Shown one piece after another: positions 1-6,967 of a DNA stretch of 9,286 nt. Made by a program: the position numbers and the translations under genes. Each line of letters opens with the position of its first letter. The first letter of the stretch is position 1. Source of the stretch: Clostridiales bacterium (lineage in GTDB: Bacteria; Bacillota; Clostridia; Oscillospirales; Acutalibacteraceae); the NCBI GenBank assembly GCA_012516295.1, contig JAAYWU010000189.1, positions 1-9,286 of the forward strand. The letters are read 5' to 3'. Under the pieces are notes generated by a model. That model was not told the DNA's origin, did no database searches, and saw only the letters and a list, made by a program, of their open reading frames with translations.

Positions 1-14
1 AAACTATGCATATC

Positions 15-42
15 ATTTTATCATAAGGATGAGAAAAATCAA
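15..42 (-). promoter_or_regulatory. Possible promoter downstream of fusA (weak)
   Basis: On the minus strand, TTGATT (42-37) is followed after 16 nt by TAAAAT (20-15), preceded by TG in the extended -10 arrangement (TGATAAAAT). It lies in the 56-nt stretch after the fusA stop and points out of the window, where related genomes commonly carry tuf (EF-Tu). AT-rich spacers often show such matches by chance, the -35 differs from consensus at two positions, and the downstream gene is not visible, so this is only a candidate. Confidence 0.3.
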
Positions 43-56
43 GCATATTTTATAAG

Positions 57-2138
57 TTATTCGGACTTTTTGTTTCTGGCAGAAATAATGCCTTCGGAGA
101 TCGATTTCGGTACTTCCATCGAAGTAGCCGGCTCCATAACAAACTGGCCTCTGCCCTGTGTTTTGGAACGTAAATCGGTCGCATAGCCAAACATTTCGGA
201 AAGCGGAACGTTTGCGCGAATCTGCTGTGCGCCGGAAACAGCGTCCATGCCTTCGATCATACCGCGGCGGGAGTTCAGGTCGCCGATAACGTCGCCCATG
301 TACTCCTCCGGTACAGTAACGGTAACCTTCATGATCGGCTCCAAAATAACCGGATCTGCTTTCTTCATTGCCTCTTTAAAGGCCATGGAACCAGCGATCT
401 TAAACGCCATTTCAGAGGAGTCGACCTCGTGGAAAGAACCATCGTAAAGAGTTACCTTTACGTCAACTACCGGATACCCTGCAAGCACGCCGGAAAGCAT
501 AGCACCCTGAATACCCATGTCAACCGCCGGGATGTATTCCTTCGGAATCGAACCGCCGACAATTGCGTTGACAAATTCATAACCTTTGCCGGGATTCGGC
601 TCAATACGAATTTTAACGGGTCCGTACTGGCCGCGGCCGCCGGACTGACGTGCATATTTCGTTTCGACGTCCGCATTGCCGCGAATCGTTTCTTTATAAG
701 ATACCTGCGGCTTACCGACATTTGCTTCCACATGGAATTCACGCATCAGTCTGTCAACAATGATTTCCAGATGCAGCTCGCCCATGCCGGCGATGATGGT
801 CTGACCGGTTTCCTCCTGCGTATAAGCTTTGAAGGTCGGATCTTCTTCCGCCAACTTTGCAAGCGCAATACCCATCTTTTCCTGACCGGCTTTTGTTTTC
901 GGCTCAATTGCAATTTCAATACCCGGCTCCGGGAAGTCCATGGATTCCAAAATAACCCGATGCTTTTCATCGCACAGCGTATCACCGGTCGTCGTATTTT
1001 TAAGACCTACGGCAGCCGCGATATCTCCCGCATAAACGGTATCGATATCCTGACGATGATTTGCGTGCATTTGAAGGATTCGGCCGAGTCTTTCGCTTTT
1101 TCCTTTTGTTGAGTTGTAAACAGTTGAACCCGCAGCAATCTTACCGGAATACACACGGAAGAAGCAGAGTTTTCCAACAAACGGATCCGTTGCAATCTTG
1201 AATGCCAAAGCCGCAAACGGTTCGTCATCCGAAGCATGGCAGTCGGATTCTTCGCCGGTTTCCGGATTTGTACCCCTGATCGCCGGAATATCGGTCGGCG
1301 CAGGCATGTAATCAACGATTGCATCCAAGAGCTTCTGAACGCCCTTGTTTCTGTAGGAAGTTCCGCAGCAAACCGGAACCATACGGTTCGCAATTGTCGC
1401 TTTGCGAATGGTCTTTACAATTTCTTCCTTCGTAATGGTTTCGCCGTTCAGGTACTTCTCCATCAGAGCGTCGTCCTGCTCCGCAACATTCTCAATCAGT
1501 TCCGTGTGGTACTTATTGGCAAGTTCGAGCATATCCTCCGGGATATCCTCTACTTTCATATCCTTGCCCATGTCGTCGTAATACACGTCGGCCTTCATTT
1601 CAACCAGGTCGATGATTCCTTTAAAGGTATCCTCGGAACCGATCGGAAGCTGAATCGGAACAGCGTTGCACTGCAGACGGTCCTTCATCATCTGGACAAC
1701 ACGATAAAAATCCGCGCCCATGATGTCCATCTTATTCACATAAGCCATACGCGGGACCTGATATTCCTCAGCCTGGCGCCATACGGTTTCAGACTGCGGC
1801 TCAACGCCGCCCTTGGCGCAGAATACGGTTACAGAACCGTCAAGAACACGAAGGGAACGCTCAACTTCTACTGTAAAGTCAACGTGACCCGGGGTGTCGA
1901 TGATATTGATTCTATGGCCTTTCCAAAAGCAGGTAGTCGCGGCAGAAGTAATGGTAATACCTCTTTCCTGCTCCTGCACCATCCAGTCCATAGTTGCAGT
2001 ACCTTCATGCGTTTCGCCAATCTTATGGTTAATTCCTGTATAGTACAGGATACGTTCGGTGGTAGTAGTTTTACCGGCATCAATATGCGCCATGATGCCT
2101 ATATTGCGGGTTAATTCAAGTGATACCTGCCTTGGCAT
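57..2138 (-). CDS. fusA: Elongation factor G (translocase GTPase)
   Basis: EF-G is the ribosomal GTPase that drives tRNA-mRNA translocation and, with RRF, ribosome recycling in the cytoplasm. The 693 residues match the usual family length. Visible motifs: P-loop AHIDAGKT (17-24), switch I ERGIT (58-62), switch II DTPGH (81-85, with the catalytic-type His85), NKMD (135-138) and a G5-like CGTSYRNKG (about 258-266). Domain II begins near 290, domain III carries GMGELHLEI (451-459), and domain IV runs from about 480 with the tip-region segment [11 protein letters not shown] (570-580). Phe88, a residue tied to fusidic acid response in staphylococcal EF-G, is the common Phe. The ATG start gives the canonical N-terminus MPRQVSLE and is preceded by AAGGAGG (2150-2144) with a 5-nt spacer. 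It is the last visible gene of the str operon, 72 nt after rpsG. Nothing is truncated, and the domain order suggests the main housekeeping EF-G rather than a ribosome-protection paralogue. Confidence 0.98.
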   Translation of the reverse strand: MPRQVSLELTRNIGIMAHIDAGKTTTTERILYYTGINHKIGETHEGTATMDWMVQEQERGITITSAATTCFWKGHRINIIDTPGHVDFTVEVERSLRVLDGSVTVFCAKGGVEPQSETVWRQAEEYQVPRMAYVNKMDIMGADFYRVVQMMKDRLQCNAVPIQLPIGSEDTFKGIIDLVEMKADVYYDDMGKDMKVEDIPEDMLELANKYHTELIENVAEQDDALMEKYLNGETITKEEIVKTIRKATIANRMVPVCCGTSYRNKGVQKLLDAIVDYMPAPTDIPAIRGTNPETGEESDCHASDDEPFAALAFKIATDPFVGKLCFFRVYSGKIAAGSTVYNSTKGKSERLGRILQMHANHRQDIDTVYAGDIAAAVGLKNTTTGDTLCDEKHRVILESMDFPEPGIEIAIEPKTKAGQEKMGIALAKLAEEDPTFKAYTQEETGQTIIAGMGELHLEIIVDRLMREFHVEANVGKPQVSYKETIRGNADVETKYARQSGGRGQYGPVKIRIEPNPGKGYEFVNAIVGGSIPKEYIPAVDMGIQGAMLSGVLAGYPVVDVKVTLYDGSFHEVDSSEMAFKIAGSMAFKEAMKKADPVILEPIMKVTVTVPEEYMGDVIGDLNSRRGMIEGMDAVSGAQQIRANVPLSEMFGYATDLRSKTQGRGQFVMEPATSMEVPKSISEGIISARNKKSE

Positions 2139-2210
2139 AGTTTCCTCCTTAAAAGTATGGAACGTTGGAATTTGAACATTACTTCACGGTATCAGACCAA
2201 CATGGTCAAA

Positions 2211-2681
2211 TTACCATCTGTAATGTGCAAATGCCTTATTGGCTTCCGCCATCTTATGCGTATCTTCACGCTTCTTCGCGGCGCCGCCAGCACCATTTAC
2301 AGCATCAAGAATTTCACCTGCAAGTCTTTCTTTCATTGTCTTTTCAGATCTAAGTCTTGAATAGTTGGTCATCCAACGTAAACCTAATGTCTGTCTTCTT
2401 TCAGGGCGAACCTCGATCGGAACCTGGTAGGTAGCACCGCCGACACGGCGAGCCTTTACTTCGAGAGACGGCATAATATTCTCCATCGCTGCCTCGAAAA
2501 CCTCTAAAGGATCTTTCCCTGTCTTCTCGCTGATAATGTCAAATGCACCGTATACGATTTTCTGGGCTACACCCTTCTTACCGTCGATCATTACATTATT
2601 AACAAGACGTGTTACAAGCTTTGAATTGTAAACCGGATCTGGTAAAACATCACGTTTTGCAATATTACCTCTTCTTGGCAC
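2211..2681 (-). CDS. rpsG: 30S ribosomal protein S7 (GTG start)
   Basis: S7 is a primary 16S rRNA-binding protein that nucleates assembly of the 30S head and lies near the E site and mRNA exit. I chose the GTG at 2681-2679. It gives the canonical N-terminus (M/V)[15 protein letters not shown] and exactly 156 aa, the usual Gram-positive length. It has AAGGAGG at 2696-2690, 8 nt upstream. A longer in-frame version from a TTG at 2732 would add 17 residues unlike the S7 family and has no ribosome-binding site. Family features seen: [18 protein letters not shown] (19-36), the beta-hairpin region ending [20 protein letters not shown] (about 78-96) and the C-terminal [20 protein letters not shown]. 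It lies 133 nt after rpsL and 72 nt before fusA in the str operon. In Escherichia coli S7 represses its own operon by binding the rpsL-rpsG spacer. Whether that happens here is unknown, but the spacer is structured. Confidence 0.97.
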   Translation of the reverse strand: MPRRGNIAKRDVLPDPVYNSKLVTRLVNNVMIDGKKGVAQKIVYGAFDIISEKTGKDPLEVFEAAMENIMPSLEVKARRVGGATYQVPIEVRPERRQTLGLRWMTNYSRLRSEKTMKERLAGEILDAVNGAGGAAKKREDTHKMAEANKAFAHYRW

Positions 2682-2689
2682 TTTACTTC

Positions 2690-2696
2690 CCTCCTT
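2690..2696 (-). promoter_or_regulatory. Ribosome-binding site that fixes the rpsG GTG start
   Basis: The minus strand reads AAGGAGG here, then GAAGTAAA and GTG. The full-strength Shine-Dalgarno with an 8-nt spacer supports the GTG at 2681 over the upstream in-frame TTG at 2732. Confidence 0.9.
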
Positions 2697-2751
2697 CACA
2701 TGAATGATATCATAGGTACTCGAAAGCGACAAACTCCCGTGGCCATTCAGA

Positions 2752-2791
2752 GGCGTCTTTATATATAAAGAACGCCGCTTTGCAGCCGTTC
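2752..2791 (-). promoter_or_regulatory. Two overlapping alternative hairpins in the rpsL-rpsG spacer
   Basis: In the mRNA sense, hairpin A (2791-2770) pairs GAACG with CGTTC, then GCT with AGC across a GCAA loop of the GNRA type, with a two-base GG bulge. Hairpin B (2776-2752) pairs GGCGT with ACGCC and CTTTA with TAAAG across a TATA loop, with one bulged T. They share 2776-2770 and so cannot both form fully. Neither is followed by a U-run, so I do not call a terminator. The site is between the S12 and S7 genes, the same interval that holds the S7 autoregulatory site in E. coli, but I see no sequence-level proof of homology. A regulatory or processing role is an inference. Confidence 0.45.
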
Positions 2792-2814
2792 GGTTTCTGT
2801 CAATTTAAACTACC

Positions 2815-3243
2815 TTATTTTTTTGCTGCGCCGGCTTTCGGACGCTTTGCGCCGTACTTGGAACGGGCCTGCATACGCTGTGCAACACCTTGTGCATCAA
2901 GGGTACCACGGATAATGTGATAACGCACACCAGGCAGATCCTTAACACGGCCGCCGCGGATCATAACGACGCTGTGCTCCTGAAGATTGTGGCCGACTCC
3001 GGGAATGTAAGCACTAACTTCAATCCCGTTGGAAAGCCTGACTCTGGCGATTTTTCTTAAAGCGGAGTTCGGCTTTTTCGGCGTAGCAGTCTTAACAGTT
3101 GTGCACACACCACGCTTTTGGGGGGAATTCTGATTGATGGCTACACGCTTCTTGGAGTTCCATCCCTTTAAAAGCGCAGGAGCCTTTGCTTTGGATACAG
3201 CAACTTCCCTACCTGTATGGACTAACTGGTTAAATGTTGGCAT
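2815..3243 (-). CDS. rpsL: 30S ribosomal protein S12
   Basis: S12 sits at the decoding centre of the 30S subunit and helps control fidelity. The ATG at 3243 gives the canonical start MPTFNQLVH and 142 aa. AGGAGG (3255-3250), extending to AGGAGGTG, lies just upstream. A longer frame from a GTG at 3258 would use the ribosome-binding site itself as codons (MRRCL) and is rejected. Compared with E. coli S12 there is a 13-residue insertion at about 26-40 ([15 protein letters not shown] region), as in Firmicutes homologues such as that of Bacillus subtilis. The decoding loops are intact: [11 protein letters not shown] (54-64), and [12 protein letters not shown] (98-109), where Asp102 is the position modified by RimO in species that have it. 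Lys56 and Lys101 match the classical streptomycin-resistance positions 43 and 88 (counting the initiator Met), and both are the sensitive-type Lys. The tail GAAKK is slightly extended. It is the first gene of the str group, 163 nt after rpoC. Confidence 0.98.
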   Translation of the reverse strand: MPTFNQLVHTGREVAVSKAKAPALLKGWNSKKRVAINQNSPQKRGVCTTVKTATPKKPNSALRKIARVRLSNGIEVSAYIPGVGHNLQEHSVVMIRGGRVKDLPGVRYHIIRGTLDAQGVAQRMQARSKYGAKRPKAGAAKK

Positions 3244-3249
3244 AAGACA

Positions 3250-3255
3250 CCTCCT
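3250..3255 (-). promoter_or_regulatory. Ribosome-binding site that fixes the rpsL start
   Basis: The minus strand reads GAGGAGGTGTCTT then ATG. The AGGAGG core is 6 nt from the ATG at 3243. Because an upstream in-frame GTG (3258) lies inside this motif, the site settles the start in favour of the ATG. Confidence 0.92.
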
Positions 3256-3279
3256 CACATCAAATTTCTATATGTTAAG

Positions 3280-3298
3280 CGGATATATAGTATATCCG
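3280..3298 (-). promoter_or_regulatory. Short hairpin upstream of the rpsL ribosome-binding site
   Basis: An uninterrupted 8-bp inverted repeat, CGGATATA and TATATCCG in the mRNA sense, encloses a 3-nt loop (CTA). It ends 36 nt before the rpsL start codon. No U-run follows, so it is not a terminator. Its arms share the hexamer CGGATA/TATCCG with the larger hairpin at 3327-3367, so the two could pair with each other. The function is unknown. Confidence 0.5.
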
Positions 3299-3326
3299 GC
3301 GTAACAACAAATTAATCTTTAAACAA

Positions 3327-3367
3327 CTTAATCCTATCCGAAAGCAGAGCTCCGGATAGGAATTAAG
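3327..3367 (-). terminator. Strong hairpin after rpoC: weak terminator or leader attenuator
   Basis: In the mRNA sense, arms CTTAAT-T-CCTATCCG and CGGATAGG-ATTAAG form a stem of 6 + 8 bp with one bulged T and a 12-nt loop. The stem is followed by TTGTTTAAAG, a short and interrupted U-rich tail, so intrinsic termination would be weak or partial. It lies after the rpoC stop but also about 24 nt downstream of the start predicted for the promoter at 3398-3427, so it would be part of the rpsL leader as well. It may trim read-through from rpoBC, attenuate the str transcript, or be a processing site. The hairpin is seen directly; the role is inferred. Confidence 0.5.
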
Positions 3368-3397
3368 CCTTCAATTAGCAAATCATCACATTTTAGT

Positions 3398-3427
3398 ATT
3401 ATAATCCTACACAGCGTCGCTTGTCAA
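3398..3427 (-). promoter_or_regulatory. Consensus housekeeping-sigma promoter for rpsL-rpsG-fusA
   Basis: The minus strand has a perfect TTGACA (3427-3422) and a perfect TATAAT (3403-3398) separated by 18 nt. The -35 lies inside the last rpoC codons (encoding Asp-Leu-Thr-Ser) and the -10 lies just after the rpoC TAG (3409-3407). A start is expected around 3391, at an A, giving a leader of about 148 nt before rpsL. With both hexamers exact and spacing within the normal range, this is a credible strong promoter that lets the str genes be transcribed independently of rpoBC. Confidence 0.8.
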
Positions 3428-6400
3428 GTCTTCATTTGCAGGCTTGATTTCCACATCGCTGTAGCATTTCATGCCGGTTCCCGCCGGGATCAACTTACCG
3501 ATAATAACATTCTCTTTCAGGCCGAGCAGCGGGTCAACCTTGCCTTTAATGGCGGCGTCGGTCAGCACGCGGGTCGTCTCCTGGAAGGAAGCGGCGGACA
3601 GGAAGGAATCCGTTGCAAGGGAAGCCTTGGTAATACCGAGCAGGACAGGCGTTGCCGTCGCTTCGCGCAGGTCGGTTTCGCCCGCCTTAATGCGGTCGCG
3701 GATGATCTGATTTTCCGCCTCCAGTTCGCTCTTCTCAACAAGCGAGCTCGGCAGCAGGGTTGTATCGCCGGAATCTTCGATCTTTACCTTTTTCATCATC
3801 TGGCGGACAATAACCTCGATATGCTTATCGTTGATATCAACACCCTGCATACGGTAAACACGCTGGACTTCCTCGATCAGGTAGTCCTGAACGGCGTGGG
3901 TGCCGCTGATGGCAAGAACATCGTGCGGATTCACGGAACCTTCGGTGACTCTGGTTCCTGCCTTTATCTGCTGACCTTCCGAAACAATAATGCGGGAGCC
4001 AAAAGGAACAAGGTAAGATTTCGATTCGCCCGTTTCATGGTTTGTAATAACAACATGGCGGTTCTTCTTGACTTCCTCGAAGGACACCGTACCGGCAATC
4101 TCGCTGATGATGGCCAGGTGCTTCGGCTTACGTGCTTCAAACAGCTCCTCAACACGCGGCAGACCCTGTGTAATATCCTCCGAACTGGCGACACCGCCGG
4201 TATGGAAGGTTCTCATGGTCAACTGCGTACCCGGCTCACCGATGGACTGGGCCGCGATAATACCGACTGCCTCGCCCACGGAAACGGTCTGACCGTTCGC
4301 CAGGTTCGCGCCATAGCACTTCTTGCAGACGCCGTGCTCCGCACAGCAGTTCAATACCGAACGGATCTTAATACGCTCAACGCCGTGGCTGACGATGATA
4401 TCTGCATCGTGATCGTCCATCAGCTTATCCTTGGAAACAAGAACCTCACCGGTCTTTTCATCGACGAAGTCTTCCACAAGATACCTGCCGAGAAGGCGTT
4501 CATGCAGGGTTTCAATCGCTTCTTTGCCCTCGCGGATATCATAGACTTCCAGTCCGTCCGTCGCACCGCAGTCATCCTCACGGATAATCACATCCTGTGA
4601 AACGTCGACCAGACGGCGGGTCAGATAACCGGAGTCCGCCGTACGGAGAGCGGTATCGGCAAGGCCCTTTCTGGCACCACGGGAAGAAATAAAGTATTCC
4701 AAAATGTTCAAGCCTTCACGATAGTTCGCACGAATTGGAATTTCAATGGTTTTACCGGATGTATTGGCAATCAGTCCGCGCATACCGGCAAGCTGACGAA
4801 TCTGGCTCATGGAACCACGGGCGCCGGAATCCGCCATCATGAAGATCGGATTGTAGCGGTCCAGGTTTTTCTGCAGAGCTACGGAAACATCTTCCGTAGC
4901 TTTTGACCATGTATTCAGAACCGCATTGTAACGCTCGCCGTCGGAAAGCAAACCGTTCTTAAACTGGTCGTAAATCACGTCAATTTTCTTTTCGGCAGCA
5001 TCGATAATATCTTTCTTTTCGGGCGGAATCGTCGCATCCGAAACGGCAACTGTAATCGCGCTCAGGGTGGAATACTTATAGCCCTGTGCCTTCACACTAT
5101 CCAGAACATCTGCCGTTTGGGCCGTTCCGTGCTTCTTAATGCAGCGGTCAATAATCTGCCCGAGCTGCTTTTTCCCGACAAGGAAATCGATCTCTAACTT
5201 AAAGAGATTATCAGGGTTGGTACGGTCGACAAATCCAAGATCCTGCGGGATCGGACGGTTGAAAATCATACGTCCGACGGTTGTTTCAATCAGCCGGGAA
5301 ACCTTCTCCCCGTTTATTTCAAGCGTTCTGCGAACCTTGATTTTCGCGTGAAGCCCAACAATCTTAGCGTCATACGCCATAATGGCTTCATTATAATCCC
5401 GGAAAATTTTGCCCTCTCCGGGTTCGCCGTCTTTCTCAAGGGTAAGGTAATAGGAACCCAGTACCATGTCCTGCGTCGGTACGGTAACCGGGCGGCCGTC
5501 GGAAGGCTTCAAAAGGTTTCCGGCAGCCAGCATCAGGAAGCGGGCCTCCGCCTGCGCTTCCGCGGAAAGCGGGACGTGAACAGCCATCTGGTCACCGTCG
5601 AAGTCCGCGTTATAAGCCGTACAAGCCAACGGATGAAGCTTTAATGCACGGCCCTCTACCAGCACAGGCTCAAACGCCTGAATACCAAGTCTGTGCAGCG
5701 TAGGCGCGCGGTTTAACAGAACCGGATGATTCTTAATCACAACTTCAAGCGCGTCCCAAACCTCCGGCTTTGCGCGCTCAACCGCTTTTCTTGCCGCGTT
5801 AATGTTTCCTGCCGCGCCGGTTTCCACCAGCCGCTTCATGACAAACGGCTTGAACAGCTCCAGCGCCATTTCCTTCGGGAGACCGCACTGGTACATCTTC
5901 AGTTCAGGGCCGACAACGATAACGGAACGGCCGGAATAGTCAACACGGTTGCCCAAAAGGTTCTGGCGGAAACGCCCCTGCTTACCCTTCAGCATATCGG
6001 AAAGGGATTTTAACGGGCGGTTGTTCGGGCCGGTAACCGGCCTGCCGCGGCGGCCGTTGTCGATTAATGCGTCAACAGCTTCCTGCAGCATGCGCTTTTC
6101 ATTGCGGACAATAATGTCCGGAGCGCCTAATTCCAAAAGCCTTTTCAGGCGGTTATTTCGGTTAATAACGCGGCGGTAAAGGTCGTTTAAGTCAGAGGTC
6201 GCGAAACGGCCGCCGTCGAGCTGAACCATCGGGCGGATATCCGGCGGAATAACCGGAACGACATCGAGAATCATCCACTCCGGACGGTTCCCGGAAAGGC
6301 GGAAAGCCTCAACGACTTCCAGGCGCTTTAAAATACGCACGCGTTTTTGGCCGGAAGCATTCTGAAGTTCACTCTTCAATTCCTCGGAAACCTGATCCAG

Positions 6401-6949
6401 GTCGATTTCCGCCAGCAACTTTTTAATCGCTTCCGCGCCCATCCCGGCTTCGAAATCGTCCTCGTATTTTTCGCGCATATCGCGGTATTCTTTCTCATTG
6501 AGAAGCTGCTTCTTCTGCAATTCGCGAACATTTCCGGGATCGGTCACAATATACAGTGCAAAGTACAGCACTTTTTCCAGCATACGGGGGGAAATATCCA
6601 ATATTAAGCCCATTCGGGAAGGAATGCCTTTAAAATACCAGATATGCGAAACCGGGGCGGCAAGCTCAATATGGCCCATACGTTCGCGGCGGACCTTTGC
6701 CCGTGTTACTTCAACGCCGCAGCGTTCGCAAATCTTGCCCTTATAACGGATTCTCTTATATTTTCCGCAATGGCATTCCCAGTCTTTCTGAGGCCCGAAA
6801 ATGCGCTCGCAGAAAAGTCCGTCGCGTTCCGGCTTCAGGGTACGATAATTTATTGTTTCCGGCTTTTTTACCTCGCCATGAGACCATTCTCTTATTTTTT
6901 CCGGTGAAGCAAGTCCGATCTTAATTGATTCAAATTCATTAAATTCCAT
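3407..6949 (-). CDS. rpoC: DNA-directed RNA polymerase subunit beta'
   Basis: Beta' forms one pincer of RNA polymerase and holds the catalytic magnesium. The 1180 aa are full length for Firmicutes. In order: the N-terminal zinc site with Cys59, Cys61, Cys74, Cys77; the [17 protein letters not shown] segment (334-350); [18 protein letters not shown] (413-430); the catalytic NADFDGD with Asp449, Asp451, Asp453; the bridge helix around 745-785 ([21 protein letters not shown] inside it); the second zinc site with Cys794, Cys868, Cys875, Cys878; and the trigger loop with MRTFHTGG (912-919, His916). The trigger loop runs straight into the EARKPK region, so the large insertion found there in E. coli is absent. 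The ATG at 6949 gives the family N-terminus [19 protein letters not shown]. It starts 18 nt after the rpoB stop with a poor ribosome-binding site, so it is probably co-transcribed and translationally coupled to rpoB. Its last codons contain the -35 of the promoter for rpsL. Confidence 0.99.
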   Translation of the reverse strand: MEFNEFESIKIGLASPEKIREWSHGEVKKPETINYRTLKPERDGLFCERIFGPQKDWECHCGKYKRIRYKGKICERCGVEVTRAKVRRERMGHIELAAPVSHIWYFKGIPSRMGLILDISPRMLEKVLYFALYIVTDPGNVRELQKKQLLNEKEYRDMREKYEDDFEAGMGAEAIKKLLAEIDLDQVSEELKSELQNASGQKRVRILKRLEVVEAFRLSGNRPEWMILDVVPVIPPDIRPMVQLDGGRFATSDLNDLYRRVINRNNRLKRLLELGAPDIIVRNEKRMLQEAVDALIDNGRRGRPVTGPNNRPLKSLSDMLKGKQGRFRQNLLGNRVDYSGRSVIVVGPELKMYQCGLPKEMALELFKPFVMKRLVETGAAGNINAARKAVERAKPEVWDALEVVIKNHPVLLNRAPTLHRLGIQAFEPVLVEGRALKLHPLACTAYNADFDGDQMAVHVPLSAEAQAEARFLMLAAGNLLKPSDGRPVTVPTQDMVLGSYYLTLEKDGEPGEGKIFRDYNEAIMAYDAKIVGLHAKIKVRRTLEINGEKVSRLIETTVGRMIFNRPIPQDLGFVDRTNPDNLFKLEIDFLVGKKQLGQIIDRCIKKHGTAQTADVLDSVKAQGYKYSTLSAITVAVSDATIPPEKKDIIDAAEKKIDVIYDQFKNGLLSDGERYNAVLNTWSKATEDVSVALQKNLDRYNPIFMMADSGARGSMSQIRQLAGMRGLIANTSGKTIEIPIRANYREGLNILEYFISSRGARKGLADTALRTADSGYLTRRLVDVSQDVIIREDDCGATDGLEVYDIREGKEAIETLHERLLGRYLVEDFVDEKTGEVLVSKDKLMDDHDADIIVSHGVERIKIRSVLNCCAEHGVCKKCYGANLANGQTVSVGEAVGIIAAQSIGEPGTQLTMRTFHTGGVASSEDITQGLPRVEELFEARKPKHLAIISEIAGTVSFEEVKKNRHVVITNHETGESKSYLVPFGSRIIVSEGQQIKAGTRVTEGSVNPHDVLAISGTHAVQDYLIEEVQRVYRMQGVDINDKHIEVIVRQMMKKVKIEDSGDTTLLPSSLVEKSELEAENQIIRDRIKAGETDLREATATPVLLGITKASLATDSFLSAASFQETTRVLTDAAIKGKVDPLLGLKENVIIGKLIPAGTGMKCYSDVEIKPANEDLTSDAV

Positions 6950-6956
6950 ATTGCAA

Positions 6957-6960
6957 CCCC
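6957..6960 (-). promoter_or_regulatory. Weak ribosome-binding site of rpoC
   Basis: Upstream of the rpoC ATG the minus strand has only GGGG, 7 nt from the start, in the context AATGGGGTTGCAAT. Anti-Shine-Dalgarno pairing would be about four pairs including a wobble. The three downstream genes all have AGGAGG-type sites. The nearness of the rpoB stop (18 nt) suggests that rpoC initiation depends partly on ribosomes finishing rpoB. Confidence 0.5.
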
Positions 6961-6967
6961 ATTCTCT

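Noticed and set aside
429..1112. A 227-codon open frame on the plus strand
   Set aside because: Antisense to the C-terminal half of fusA, with no supporting signals.
1236..2114. A 292-codon open frame on the plus strand
   Set aside because: Antisense to the GTPase domain of fusA, with no ribosome-binding site before its ATG. A shadow of fusA codon use.
2139..2210. Possible promoter or hairpin in the rpsG-fusA spacer (TTGACC at 2209-2204, and a 5-bp GACCA/TGGTC stem)
   Set aside because: No acceptable -10 lies at 16-19 nt from TTGACC, and the stem is too short to mean anything alone. Apart from the fusA ribosome-binding site I see nothing supported here.
2796..2808. TTGACA-like hexamer in the rpsL-rpsG spacer as a promoter for rpsG
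   Set aside because: At 16-19 nt downstream the sequence is GC-rich with no -10 match; the TATATA stretch is about 30 nt away, too far.
3244..3258. Upstream GTG start for rpsL adding MRRCL
   Set aside because: The five codons are the Shine-Dalgarno sequence itself; the ATG at 3243 gives the conserved S12 N-terminus.
3821..4600. A 259-codon open frame on the plus strand
   Set aside because: Antisense to the trigger-loop part of rpoC; no initiation signal and no recognisable protein family.
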